Origin: Bacillota bacterium
Lineage (GTDB): Bacteria > Bacillota_I > Bacilli_A > Acholeplasmatales > UBA5453
Direction: 5' to 3'
Length of the DNA: 19,987 nt
NCBI GenBank assembly: GCA_023436805.1
Contig: JAEZHT010000068.1
Location: 1-19,987 of the forward strand
A program made the translations under genes and the position numbers. The notes below the pieces were generated by a model. It made no database searches and had not been told where the DNA came from. It saw nothing but the letters and a program-made list of their open reading frames with translations. Of the stretch, positions 7,135 to 13,264 are shown in pieces (positions within the stretch are counted from its first letter, which is position 1; each line of letters begins with the position of its first letter).

Positions 7135-7920
7135 ATGGATTATGCAAAACGATTAACTCAAGTCTTCCAAACCGAAGACATTAAAATAGAACATGTCAAA
7201 GACAAAGGGATTTCGATCAATAAATACATCGCAGATTCAGGCTATTGTTCGAGACGAAAAGCCGATGAACTCATTCAATCGGGTGTGGTGACTTTAAATG
7301 GGATGACTGCTCAGCTTGGCATGCGTGTGGAAAAAAACGATATTGTCAAAATCGATGGTGTGGTGGTTAAACCGATTGAAGATAAGGTCTATATCGTGTT
7401 GAATAAACCAGAAGGCATCGTCTGTACCACAGAACGACACATCGAAAACAACATTGTTGACTATATGCATCTCGATGAGGTCATCTTTCCGATTGGTCGA
7501 CTAGATAAAGATTCAAGAGGGTTGATTTTACTCACCAACGATGGCGATATCGTCAATAAAATCCTACGGGTTGAATATGGTCATGAAAAAGAATATTTGG
7601 TTGAAGTGGATAAGCCTTTGACTAAATCATTCATCGATTATATGGAACAAGGGGTTGTCATATTCAACTTAAAAACCAAAAAGTTCCAACAAACCGAACC
7701 ATGTAAACTCATTCAAGAAGACGATACCCACTTTCGAATCATCTTAAAACAAGGGATGAATCGTCAAATCAGACGTATGACTACCGCTTTAGGCTATGAA
7801 GTGTTGTCACTCGAACGCATTCGTATCATGCACATCACCAAAACAGATTTGCCTGTGGGTTATTATCGATACCTCACCAACGACGAATTAATAAAACTCA
7901 ATCAAAGCATTCAAAAATAA
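7135..7920 (+). CDS. rluF: RluF-type 23S rRNA pseudouridine synthase
   Basis: The 261-residue protein (counted from the ATG at 7135) has an N-terminal S4 RNA-binding domain (ISINKYIADSGYCSRRKADELI...). An RsuA/RluF-type catalytic domain follows, with the aspartate motif GRLDKDSRGLILLTNDGD, the KEYLVEVDKP strand and the C-terminal GMNRQIRRMTTALGYEV segment. It should isomerise a uridine in 23S rRNA; the RluF branch acts on U2604 in E. coli. An in-frame GTG at 7111 would add eight residues. That GTG overlaps the TATAAT of the promoter, so it cannot be in the mRNA from this promoter and I reject it. A weak GGTGA precedes the ATG, and the leader is extremely short. Confidence 0.9.
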   Translation: MDYAKRLTQVFQTEDIKIEHVKDKGISINKYIADSGYCSRRKADELIQSGVVTLNGMTAQLGMRVEKNDIVKIDGVVVKPIEDKVYIVLNKPEGIVCTTERHIENNIVDYMHLDEVIFPIGRLDKDSRGLILLTNDGDIVNKILRVEYGHEKEYLVEVDKPLTKSFIDYMEQGVVIFNLKTKKFQQTEPCKLIQEDDTHFRIILKQGMNRQIRRMTTALGYEVLSLERIRIMHITKTDLPVGYYRYLTNDELIKLNQSIQK

Positions 7921-7922
7921 TC

Positions 7923-7950
7923 AAGGGACGCCGCAGCGTCCCTTATTCAT
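7923..7950. terminator. Hairpin terminator, probably bidirectional
   Basis: Arms 7923-7931 and 7936-7944 form a perfect 9-bp stem (AAGGGACGC/GCGTCCCTT) with a CGCA loop. A T-rich stretch follows on plus, and TGATTATTTTTGAATG follows on minus. Confidence 0.85.
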
Positions 7951-8315
7951 TATTTTATTTCAAACGATATTGATTGAATCCCTGTGGCGGTTCTATAAAA
8001 TAATGCATAATAACCGACACGTTCAAGACAAACTCTATGTGGTAAGTATACATAGTCTCCCCCATTATAACTCATATACATGTAAGCATTCGGCATCAAG
8101 AATTCAATCAAGACTGAACCCTCATAAGACCCAAAATTTTCTGCACCTGTCACGGCTGGGTATGACCCTACACGGTTTAAGATGGTAATCATGGACGTAT
8201 TTTGTGGGTATGAAAAATAAAGCCCGGCTTGTGTGAATGACCCCGTACCTGAAGAGGGTGTGGACTTCTTGATTGTGTTGTTAAAAAAGACAATTTTTAT
8301 TTGTCTCTTTTTCAA
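7950..8315 (-). pseudogene. Orphan C-terminal gene fragment, unknown protein
   Basis: An open frame of up to 121 codons runs here. Its only upstream start is a TTG (8315) without a ribosome site and inside a hairpin-forming stretch. The next ATG (about 8191) also lacks a ribosome site. The first residues (FFNNTIKKS) are encoded by the 23-bp repeat shared with 12804-12826. The remainder (QAGLYFSYPQN..., SVLIEFLMPNAYMYMS, VCLERVGYYALFYRTATG, SISFEIK) looks like the end of a beta-sandwich or surface-type domain. I read it as the 3' end of a larger gene whose 5' part was deleted at the repeat. It could instead be a small real gene with an unusual start. No function is assigned. Confidence 0.5.
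8265..8287. repeat. 23-bp direct repeat, copy A
   Basis: CTTCTTGATTGTGTTG followed by TTAAAAA is identical to 12804-12826. On the minus strand the core AACAACACAATCAAGAAG directly follows a hairpin and T-run. The bases flanking the 23 bp differ between copies. Confidence 0.85.
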
Positions 8316-8364
8316 TATTATTTTAAGAATTTGTGGATTTTTGATTATAAATCCTATAAAAACG

Positions 8365-8386
8365 AAAAAAGCACCCTAAAGTGCTT
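8365..8386 (-). terminator. Terminator of the flavoprotein/DGC/HMA operon
   Basis: Arms 8369-8374 and 8381-8386 (AAGCAC/GTGCTT) pair around the TAG stop of the HMA-like gene and are followed by six T on minus. A second, AT-rich hairpin with a T-run (GACAA...TTGTC, about 8284-8315) lies further on; the 45 bp between them hold nothing I recognise. Confidence 0.75.
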
Positions 8387-8606
8387 GAATTTCTTCGATT
8401 TCGTACCCTTTATTTCTCGCAAATATCATGATTCTTCGAATGGTCATGGGTTTTTGGAATTCTACTTCTAGGGTTTTCTGTTTGTAATCGGGTTTGATGG
8501 ATAATATGTCTTTATTGCTTTTTAGTCCAATCAGTAACATTTGAGCACAATGGCCACAACTACAATCCTGACAGGTTAAATTAGGTACGATAAATTTAGC
8601 TTGCAT
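8376..8606 (-). CDS. Small HMA-like (heavy-metal-associated) protein
   Basis: The 76-residue cytoplasmic protein has the size and pattern of a single HMA/ferredoxin-like metal-binding domain: strand IVPNL, metal loop TCQDCSCGHC, helix AQMLLIGLKS, strands ILSIKPDYKQKTLEVEF, and a final helix-strand. The loop has four cysteines and one histidine (CxxCxCGHC), more ligands than the classical MxCxxC of copper chaperones, so metal choice is uncertain. Its ATG lies inside the end of the diguanylate cyclase gene (11-nt overlap, ATGCATGCA), so it is translated from the same mRNA. A redox or metal accessory role for the operon is possible but unproven. Confidence 0.8.
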   Translation of the reverse strand: MQAKFIVPNLTCQDCSCGHCAQMLLIGLKSNKDILSIKPDYKQKTLEVEFQKPMTIRRIMIFARNKGYEIEEIQAL

Positions 8607-9660
8607 GCATGGATTCTCCTATGATGACTCGGTTTCTGCCTTCCGATTTGGCTTGGTATAGACGTTGGTCTGCGCATTCGATCCAACCATCCATGGTTTC
8701 AGTACATTCACGATTGACGAATATTCCGCCAATCGATATGGTCATTTTGATTTCCTGTTTTTGACATTTAAAGACATAGGCTTCTACTTTTTTACGTAAG
8801 CGTTCAGCGATTTCTATGACTGTCTTTGGTTGGAAAGCATCGATGACATAGACAAACTCTTCGCCCCCATAACGGGCCACAAAGTCTTGGTTTCCACGTT
8901 CTTCTTTGAGTAATTTTGCGATTGAAACCAAAATCTCATCGCCACAACTGTGGCCATAGGTATCGTTGATTTTTTCGAAGAAGTCGACATCGATCATCAA
9001 TAGCCCAAAAGGGCGTTTGGTTTTATCAAAAGCGTTCTTCTTATCTTGCATATACGTATCAAAAGCAACACGGTTATTAACACCCGTTAAGTAGTCTGTG
9101 GTCGCCAGTGTCGATAATGAATTTTGAGCGTCTTTCGCAATTCGAATATAATAATACGCTGAGTTAGCAACACCGATGATGTTAAGAACGAAGTTAATGA
9201 CATGGAAGAATATGATCCATCCCAGCTCTAATGGGTATAAAGGTGGGTTTTGAATGGCATAGGCAAATGTAAATCCAAACAAGATGATTTGGGTCAACAC
9301 ACCGACAAACTTGAGGCTCGGACGCCATTTTGTATAGACGATCAATACGCTCATGTTGAAGAAATAATACATGAAGCCCGAATTGAGTCCAAATAACAAG
9401 ACTTGAATTACACCAAGCGCTGTGATGGTAAGAATGAATAAAAATGCCGATAATCCATATTTCTTCTTCTTATTTAGATACACCGCGACTAAAGCAATCA
9501 CCATACCGATGAGATTCCCATAAAAGGAGACCATACTACCGGTAAAAAAGATGATGGGGACAATAATACAGTCTGCTGCGATGGTCGATAAATAGACCAG
9601 ATTGGCTTGATGATAGTATTGTCTTGTCTCAATATCGACATAATTCGGTTTAGCTTGCAT
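8596..9660 (-). CDS. Membrane diguanylate cyclase (GGDEF)
   Basis: The 354-residue protein has about six N-terminal transmembrane helices (roughly 21-40, 45-62, 70-90, 95-110, 118-137, 147-168), then a GGDEF domain from about residue 185 (TTDYLTGVNNRVAFD). The active-site signature is GGEEF at 265-269, and the metal-binding Asp224 is present in MIDVDFFEKIND. It should condense two GTP into cyclic di-GMP at the membrane. The inhibitory I-site RxxD, expected five residues before GGEEF, reads GNQD, so product inhibition is probably lost. The ATG has a clear GAGGGATT ribosome site. It is third in an operon with a flavoprotein and a TfoX-N protein. No EAL or HD-GYP partner is visible in the window. 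Confidence 0.92.
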   Translation of the reverse strand: MQAKPNYVDIETRQYYHQANLVYLSTIAADCIIVPIIFFTGSMVSFYGNLIGMVIALVAVYLNKKKKYGLSAFLFILTITALGVIQVLLFGLNSGFMYYFFNMSVLIVYTKWRPSLKFVGVLTQIILFGFTFAYAIQNPPLYPLELGWIIFFHVINFVLNIIGVANSAYYYIRIAKDAQNSLSTLATTDYLTGVNNRVAFDTYMQDKKNAFDKTKRPFGLLMIDVDFFEKINDTYGHSCGDEILVSIAKLLKEERGNQDFVARYGGEEFVYVIDAFQPKTVIEIAERLRKKVEAYVFKCQKQEIKMTISIGGIFVNRECTETMDGWIECADQRLYQAKSEGRNRVIIGESMHAS

Positions 9661-9677
9661 AGTAATCCCTCAACATA

Positions 9678-10001
9678 TTAGGTTTGTTTTTTCTTTTTCT
9701 TGTGTTTAATAACGATATTTGGCAATAACGCATCGATCGCTTGTTTGGTGATGAAATCATCATCGATATCCAAAAGATAGTGTAGTTTAGCCCCTTGATA
9801 AGGATAACCTATTTCAGCGTCTTTTAAGATGGGTGTTGTTGATTCGTGTATTTTAAGATAAGGTTGGTCATCACATACCAATAGAATTGGTTTTAAGTCG
9901 ATATAAATCATGTATTCACCAAACATTTTTCGATAAGATACATCATAAAAACGACTGAGTTTTTCTACCACATAAGAGACATAATCTTGTGAACTGGCCA
10001 T
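9678..10001 (-). CDS. TfoX N-terminal domain protein
   Basis: The 107-residue protein matches the TfoX/Sxy N-terminal domain: YVVEKLSRFYDVSYRKMFGEYMIYIDLKPILLVCDDQPYLKI, with the usual RKMFGxY and VCDDQxYLK signatures. The C-terminal TfoX half seen in gamma-proteobacterial competence regulators is absent, and the chain ends in a lysine-rich tail (KHKKKKKQT). Stand-alone TfoX-N proteins are widespread and mostly uncharacterised; a competence role should not be assumed. The ATG lies only three bases after the stop of the flavoprotein gene with a weak GGGGTA site, so it is co-translated in the operon. Confidence 0.85.
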   Translation of the reverse strand: MASSQDYVSYVVEKLSRFYDVSYRKMFGEYMIYIDLKPILLVCDDQPYLKIHESTTPILKDAEIGYPYQGAKLHYLLDIDDDFITKQAIDALLPNIVIKHKKKKKQT

Positions 10002-10004
10002 AAA

Positions 10005-11207
10005 TTACCCCTTCGATACGACGTGATTGGCAGCCAACCTGCCCGTGGATAATGCAATCGTGATATTGAATCCCCCAATCGGTCCTTGGAGGTCGGTGGA
10101 TTCGCCAACAAAATATAACCCTTTGGATTGTATTGATTCCATGGTTTGTGGGTTCAACGCTTTTACATCAATCCCACCGGCATTGACAAAGGCTTTTTCT
10201 TTGACTTCAACCCGGTCAATCGGGATCGGGAATTCGGTCAATAATTTGGATATAAGTTCAACTTCGGTTTTCTTCATATCCGAGACACGTTTATTTTCAA
10301 TCCCTGAGACATCCATGACTTTTTTCGCTAAACGCTTTGAAGTGATTTTTTCTAGGACGGTCATCACCGTGTCTTTGGTCGTTCTACTCTCATTGAATAA
10401 AATAACCGGGTCAGCATCCGTTAATGTGATATATAAAGTGACCGGTTCTTTTTGAAGGCGGGCATAAATGAGTTCAGAGATGTGTAAAATGATGGGTCCA
10501 GATACCCCAAAATGGGTAAATAGGAGATCGCCATCGTGGGTCTTTTTATCTTGATTGATTCGGATTTGGGTTGTGATCGCAACCCCTTGTAAGTCTAAAT
10601 CTTGTTGTTTGACTTTATCTGAAAATAGGTAAGTTTCCGCTGGCGTATAGGGTTTATAAGGGATATCCAAATATTTCGCAAACACCAAGGCGTCACCGCT
10701 TGACCCCATCGATGGGTAAGCGTTTGACCCTACCGCGATGATGAGGTTCTTGGTTAGATAGGTTTCTAATTCCGTTTCAACGACATATATATCCTCTTGT
10801 TTGGTGATTTTTTTAGCGGGTTCATTGTAATGGATCCGTTCGGTTTTGATGCCTTTTAATAACGCATCCAACACCGATTGGCTTTTACCTGTTTTTGGAA
10901 AGTATTTAAAGTTTTGTTCCAAGTCGAGTTCAAGACCACGCACATCAAAAAATCGAATGACGTCCTTGGGTCCAAATTGGGTTAATGCCGGATATAAAAA
11001 TTTTTTATGGGGCATGTGTAGTGATTCAATGAAGTCACGTACTGACAGGTTATTGGTGATATTACAACGTTTTCCACCGGTGAGCAATAACTTTTTACCG
11101 ACTTTATCGTTTTTTTCCAATAGGATGTAGTTTTTGTGTCCTTCGAGTTGGTTACAAGCCATCAATCCAGCTGGTCCACCTCCAATGACGATACAATCTA
11201 GCAACAT
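10005..11207 (-). CDS. BaiN/HI0933-family FAD-dependent oxidoreductase
   Basis: The 400-residue flavoprotein begins with a dinucleotide-binding Rossmann motif (CIVIGGGPAGLMA). It has the family-typical GGKRCNITNN near residue 45-55, the middle segment LFTHFGVSGPIIL, and the C-terminal FAD contact ESTDLQGPIGGFNITIALSTGRLAANHV. HI0933-like proteins bind FAD. One member, BaiN, is reported as a flavin reductase in bile-acid dehydroxylation, but most have no known substrate. I start it at the ATG at 11207 because GGAGTG lies 6 nt upstream; a GTG three codons earlier is part of that site. It is the first gene of the operon running down to 8376, with TATAAT at 11227-11232 upstream. Confidence 0.9.
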   Translation of the reverse strand: MLLDCIVIGGGPAGLMACNQLEGHKNYILLEKNDKVGKKLLLTGGKRCNITNNLSVRDFIESLHMPHKKFLYPALTQFGPKDVIRFFDVRGLELDLEQNFKYFPKTGKSQSVLDALLKGIKTERIHYNEPAKKITKQEDIYVVETELETYLTKNLIIAVGSNAYPSMGSSGDALVFAKYLDIPYKPYTPAETYLFSDKVKQQDLDLQGVAITTQIRINQDKKTHDGDLLFTHFGVSGPIILHISELIYARLQKEPVTLYITLTDADPVILFNESRTTKDTVMTVLEKITSKRLAKKVMDVSGIENKRVSDMKKTEVELISKLLTEFPIPIDRVEVKEKAFVNAGGIDVKALNPQTMESIQSKGLYFVGESTDLQGPIGGFNITIALSTGRLAANHVVSKG

Positions 11208-11226
11208 AGCAATCACTCCATACTCA

Positions 11227-11232
11227 ATTATA
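11227..11232 (-). promoter_or_regulatory. -10 element of the flavoprotein operon
   Basis: A perfect TATAAT on minus, 20 bp before the ATG at 11207. No good -35 is seen at 16-18 bp, so the promoter is weaker or activator-dependent. Confidence 0.45.
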
Positions 11233-11392
11233 GCGTATTATCGCCAAAATAGAGAAAAAAAGCACGACAAAGGCAGTGCTTTTTGTGTGGGAGATGCTGA
11301 TTTTGAATCACCAGCACCCAATATACGGATACCCTAAGGTTTTTTATTGGTACTTTTATTATATTTTTTCTATTTGAGGCTGTGCATATGGT
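11233..11392. other. Intergenic region with two unexplained inverted repeats
   Basis: There is no gene here. Arms 11257-11265 and 11276-11284 (AAAAAGCAC/GTGCTTTTT) form a terminator-like hairpin on either strand, yet no gene in the window ends just before it. Next to it, TGCTGATT (11295-11302) pairs imperfectly with AATCACCAGCA (11306-11316), and the minus strand of this second hairpin followed by the first would look like a small RNA ending in a terminator. I found no tRNA, riboswitch or known ncRNA consensus in it. Confidence 0.4.
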
Positions 11393-11421
11393 TTGAATAT
11401 CTTTAGATATTTCCTTATAGT
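11393..11421 (+). promoter_or_regulatory. Promoter of trhO with an internal inverted repeat
   Basis: TTGAAT (11393-11398) is followed after 17 bp by TATAGT (11416-11421). The spacer holds the perfect inverted repeat AATATC-TTTA-GATATT (11396-11411), which could be an operator. The ribosome site CGGAGG (11435-11440) precedes the ATG at 11446. Confidence 0.6.
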
Positions 11422-11445
11422 ATAACTATCGTAACGGAGGATTTT

Positions 11446-12339
11446 ATGCAAGATTATCGTGTTTTACTCTACTACCATTACGTTCGAATCGAAGACCCAC
11501 AAGTCTTACGTGAAGAACATTTGGCTTTTTGTCAAAACTTAGGCTTACTCGGCCGCATTTATATTTCTGAAGAAGGGATCAACGGTACTGTCTCAGGCAC
11601 TGTATCTCAAGTTCAAACCTACATCGATTGGATGGAACAACACCCATACTTTAAAGGGGTGACTTATAAAATCGATGAAGCGGATGGTCACGCCTTTAAG
11701 AAGATGCATGTCCGTGTGAAAAATGAACTCGTGAACTTCAGTTTAGAAGACGATGTGAATCCCAAGGAATTGACTGGGCGTTACGTCGAACCGAAAGAAT
11801 TTTTTGAGCGTATCCATGACCCTGAAACCATCATCATCGATGCGAGAAATGACTATGAATACGATTTAGGTCATTTTAGAGGGGCCATCAAACCAGAGAT
11901 CAAACGCTTTAGAGATTTGCCAAACTGGATCCGAGAAAACAAAGAAAAATTCAAAGGTAAAAAGATATTGACGTATTGTACCGGTGGGGTGCGTTGTGAA
12001 AAGTTTTCTGGTTGGCTCAAACGGGAAGGCTTTGATGATGTTGGACAACTCCATGGGGGGATTGTCACCTATGGTAAAGACCCAGTAGCTCAAGGGGCGT
12101 ATTGGGATGGTCAGTGTTATGTATTTGATAACCGAATCGCGGTACCCATCAATCAAGTGAACCCACGGATTGTGGGTAAAGACTACTTCACTGGTGAACC
12201 GTGTGAAAGATACATCAATTGTGCGAACCCGGATTGTAACAAACAAATCCTATGTACCGTTGAAAATGAAATCAAATACCGTGGTTCATGTTCGGATGAC
12301 TGTCGAGTTCACCCAAGAAACCGCTATAAGGACAAATAA
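11446..12339 (+). CDS. trhO: tRNA uridine-34 hydroxylase TrhO (rhodanese-related)
   Basis: The 297-residue protein has the full layout of the YbfQ/YceA family, now TrhO, which makes 5-hydroxyuridine at the wobble position of tRNAs with oxygen. The N-terminal acylphosphatase-like domain (YRVLLYYHYVRIEDPQ..., ISEEGINGTVSG) is followed by a rhodanese domain (IIIDARNDYEYDLGHFRGA). The catalytic loop is YCTGGVRCEKFSGWL, with Cys178 in the active position and a second Cys184. The C-terminal extension has the usual metal-type cysteines (Cys253, 259, 264, 270, 282, 286). It is monocistronic, between its own promoter and terminator. The requirement for O2 hints at an aerobic or aerotolerant lifestyle. 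Confidence 0.95.
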   Translation: MQDYRVLLYYHYVRIEDPQVLREEHLAFCQNLGLLGRIYISEEGINGTVSGTVSQVQTYIDWMEQHPYFKGVTYKIDEADGHAFKKMHVRVKNELVNFSLEDDVNPKELTGRYVEPKEFFERIHDPETIIIDARNDYEYDLGHFRGAIKPEIKRFRDLPNWIRENKEKFKGKKILTYCTGGVRCEKFSGWLKREGFDDVGQLHGGIVTYGKDPVAQGAYWDGQCYVFDNRIAVPINQVNPRIVGKDYFTGEPCERYINCANPDCNKQILCTVENEIKYRGSCSDDCRVHPRNRYKDK

Positions 12340-12364
12340 GACCTCATTTTTTGAGGTCTTTTTC
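12338..12364. terminator. Hairpin terminator between trhO and the pfkB pseudogene
   Basis: Arms 12338-12346 and 12352-12360 (AAGACCTCA/TGAGGTCTT) form a 9-bp stem with a T5 loop, followed by TTTC on plus. The stop codons of both convergent genes lie in or beside it. Confidence 0.85.
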
Positions 12365-12665
12365 ATCTATAAAGGCATTTAATTCTATTAGGGTAGGCAT
12401 CGCTTCCATCGCCCCGAGCTTCGTGGTGGTTAAGGCCGCGAACGCATTGGCAACTTTAGCGTATTGTTGAAGTAACCTCATATCGGTTGGTAATGTGTCA
12501 TGATGTGCACATTGAGCCAAAAAGACACCAATCCAAGCATCCCCTGCCCCAGTGGTATCTTTAACTGAAACTTCATAGCCCTTAACGATCACATCTTCTT
12601 TTCTCGTTTAGATATGTACCCCATCTTTACCTAAAGTGACGACGAGGATTTGCCACGGAAACTGT
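12344..12665 (-). pseudogene. PfkB-family sugar kinase, 5'-truncated pseudogene
   Basis: About 107 codons of the C-terminal part of a ribokinase/fructokinase-family gene remain. The frame runs from 12665 (QFPWQILVVTLGKDGVHI), meets an in-frame TAA at 12608-12610, and continues (EDVIVKGYEVSVKDTTGAGDAWIGVF...) to a TGA at 12344. The DTTGAGD anion hole and catalytic Asp are preserved, so decay is recent. About two-thirds of the gene, including the sugar-binding N-terminal part, is missing. The break at its upstream edge coincides with the TTCAC end of the IS200/IS605-type remnant. A GTG at 12592 could start an 82-residue fragment, but that would not be an active kinase. No 5' half is present elsewhere in the window. 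Confidence 0.88.
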
Positions 12666-12666
12666 T

Positions 12667-12803
12667 GTGAACTACCCACCACTTATAGAAGTGGGGGCTT
12701 CCTATCCAAACCAGTCTTCACCAGTGACTCAATAGGCTATCCCCGTAGTCCCTATGGTTCTTATTTGTTTATAACTGAAAAGCTAACTTATACTTTCTAA
12801 ACC
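12667..12803 (-). mobile_element. IS200/IS605-family (tnpB-type) right-end remnant with omegaRNA-like sequence
   Basis: On minus, the segment ends in GGAAGCCCCCACTTCTATAA, then GTGGTGGGTAGTTCAC. This is the characteristic right end of tnpB-bearing IS605/IS1341-type elements, which doubles as the scaffold of the omegaRNA (reRNA) that guides TnpB. The terminal hairpin pairs 12679-12684 with 12689-12694, extended by 12675-12677 with 12695-12697 across a one-base bulge. The bases after TTCAC (AACAGTTTCCGTGGCAAATC, 12666 down to 12647) would be the guide and belong to the pfkB pseudogene. No tnpA or substantial tnpB remains. The codons NNTIKKGLESIS-stop just upstream (from the 23-bp repeat onward) could be the last residues of tnpB. 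Confidence 0.8.
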
Positions 12804-12826
12804 CTTCTTGATTGTGTTGTTAAAAA
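12804..12826. repeat. 23-bp direct repeat, copy B
   Basis: Identical to 8265-8287. On minus it begins in the T-run of the terminator of the small membrane protein gene and leads into the IS200/IS605-type remnant. It may be the last codons of tnpB or an element end. Confidence 0.85.
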
Positions 12827-12846
12827 TAAAACCCGTCACCGGGTTT
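12822..12846 (-). terminator. Terminator of the small membrane protein gene
   Basis: Arms 12829-12835 and 12840-12846 (AAACCCG/CGGGTTT) pair perfectly around a 4-nt loop, and the minus strand continues with TTTTATTTTT. Confidence 0.85.
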
Positions 12847-12850
12847 CATC

Positions 12851-13093
12851 TTATTTGTCTTTTTTTAAAGCGATGATACACATGACTTCAAAAATCATGA
12901 GCAACATCAAGTCTCTACCAAATGTAAGAACGGCTGCGACTTCTAAGTATAAGGATTCTACCCATGCCATGTTGGCTTCAAATGCAGAAACGACAGCGAC
13001 TAAAGAATCGGCGTTTTCAATGAGTGGTAAAAAGTAGAATAGTCCAGTTAGGCCCAGTAAGACGAGTAAGATTAATTTTAGTAGTGCTCTCAT
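12851..13093 (-). CDS. Small two-helix membrane protein, unknown
   Basis: The 80-residue protein has two hydrophobic helices (about 5-25, LLKLILLVLLGLTGLFYFLP, and 53-75, VLTFGRDLMLLMIFEVMCIIAL) and a short basic end (KKDK). The loop between them carries acidic residues (IENADSL, FEAN, WVESLYLE). An excellent ribosome site (AAGGGGGAT) precedes the ATG, TATAAT lies at 13127-13132, and a strong terminator follows, so it is probably a real monocistronic gene. I do not recognise the family. The two-helix hairpin design with an acidic linker is seen in many small regulatory or toxin-like membrane peptides, but nothing here proves such a role. Confidence 0.75.
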   Translation of the reverse strand: MRALLKLILLVLLGLTGLFYFLPLIENADSLVAVVSAFEANMAWVESLYLEVAAVLTFGRDLMLLMIFEVMCIIALKKDK

Positions 13094-13126
13094 AATATCC
13101 CCCTTATGAAATGATGCTTTTGCTAT

Positions 13127-13132
13127 ATTATA
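13127..13132 (-). promoter_or_regulatory. -10 element of the small membrane protein gene
   Basis: TATAAT on minus, 33 bp before the ATG. The -35 region 17 bp upstream (TAGTGT) is weak. Confidence 0.5.
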
Positions 13133-13235
13133 ACGCTATTAATTAGAAAACACTATGTATTTCAAGATTATTTCGCATATTTTTTACAGAGTTGTTGGTA
13201 ATTTTTGAACAAGTCCATTTATTTATAGTGATTTA

Positions 13236-13244
13236 TGTTATGAT
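13236..13244 (+). promoter_or_regulatory. Extended -10 promoter of the oxidoreductase operon
   Basis: TGTTATGAT (TGn plus TATGAT) lies 20 bp before the ATG at 13265; GAGGTGA is the ribosome site. No convincing -35 is visible. Confidence 0.55.
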
Positions 13245-13264
13245 GAATATGATGAGGTGATACA

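Noticed and set aside
9678..10001. Natural competence system implied by TfoX
   Set aside because: Only the N-terminal TfoX domain is present and no competence genes are nearby; such proteins are common outside competent species.
11290..11330. tRNA-like T-arm (GATTCAAAATC) on minus
   Set aside because: No matching acceptor stem, D arm or anticodon arm can be drawn upstream, so it is only a partial resemblance.
12344..12592. A real 82-residue small protein
   Set aside because: Sequence similarity to PfkB kinases continues upstream through an in-frame TAA, showing it is the tail of a broken gene.
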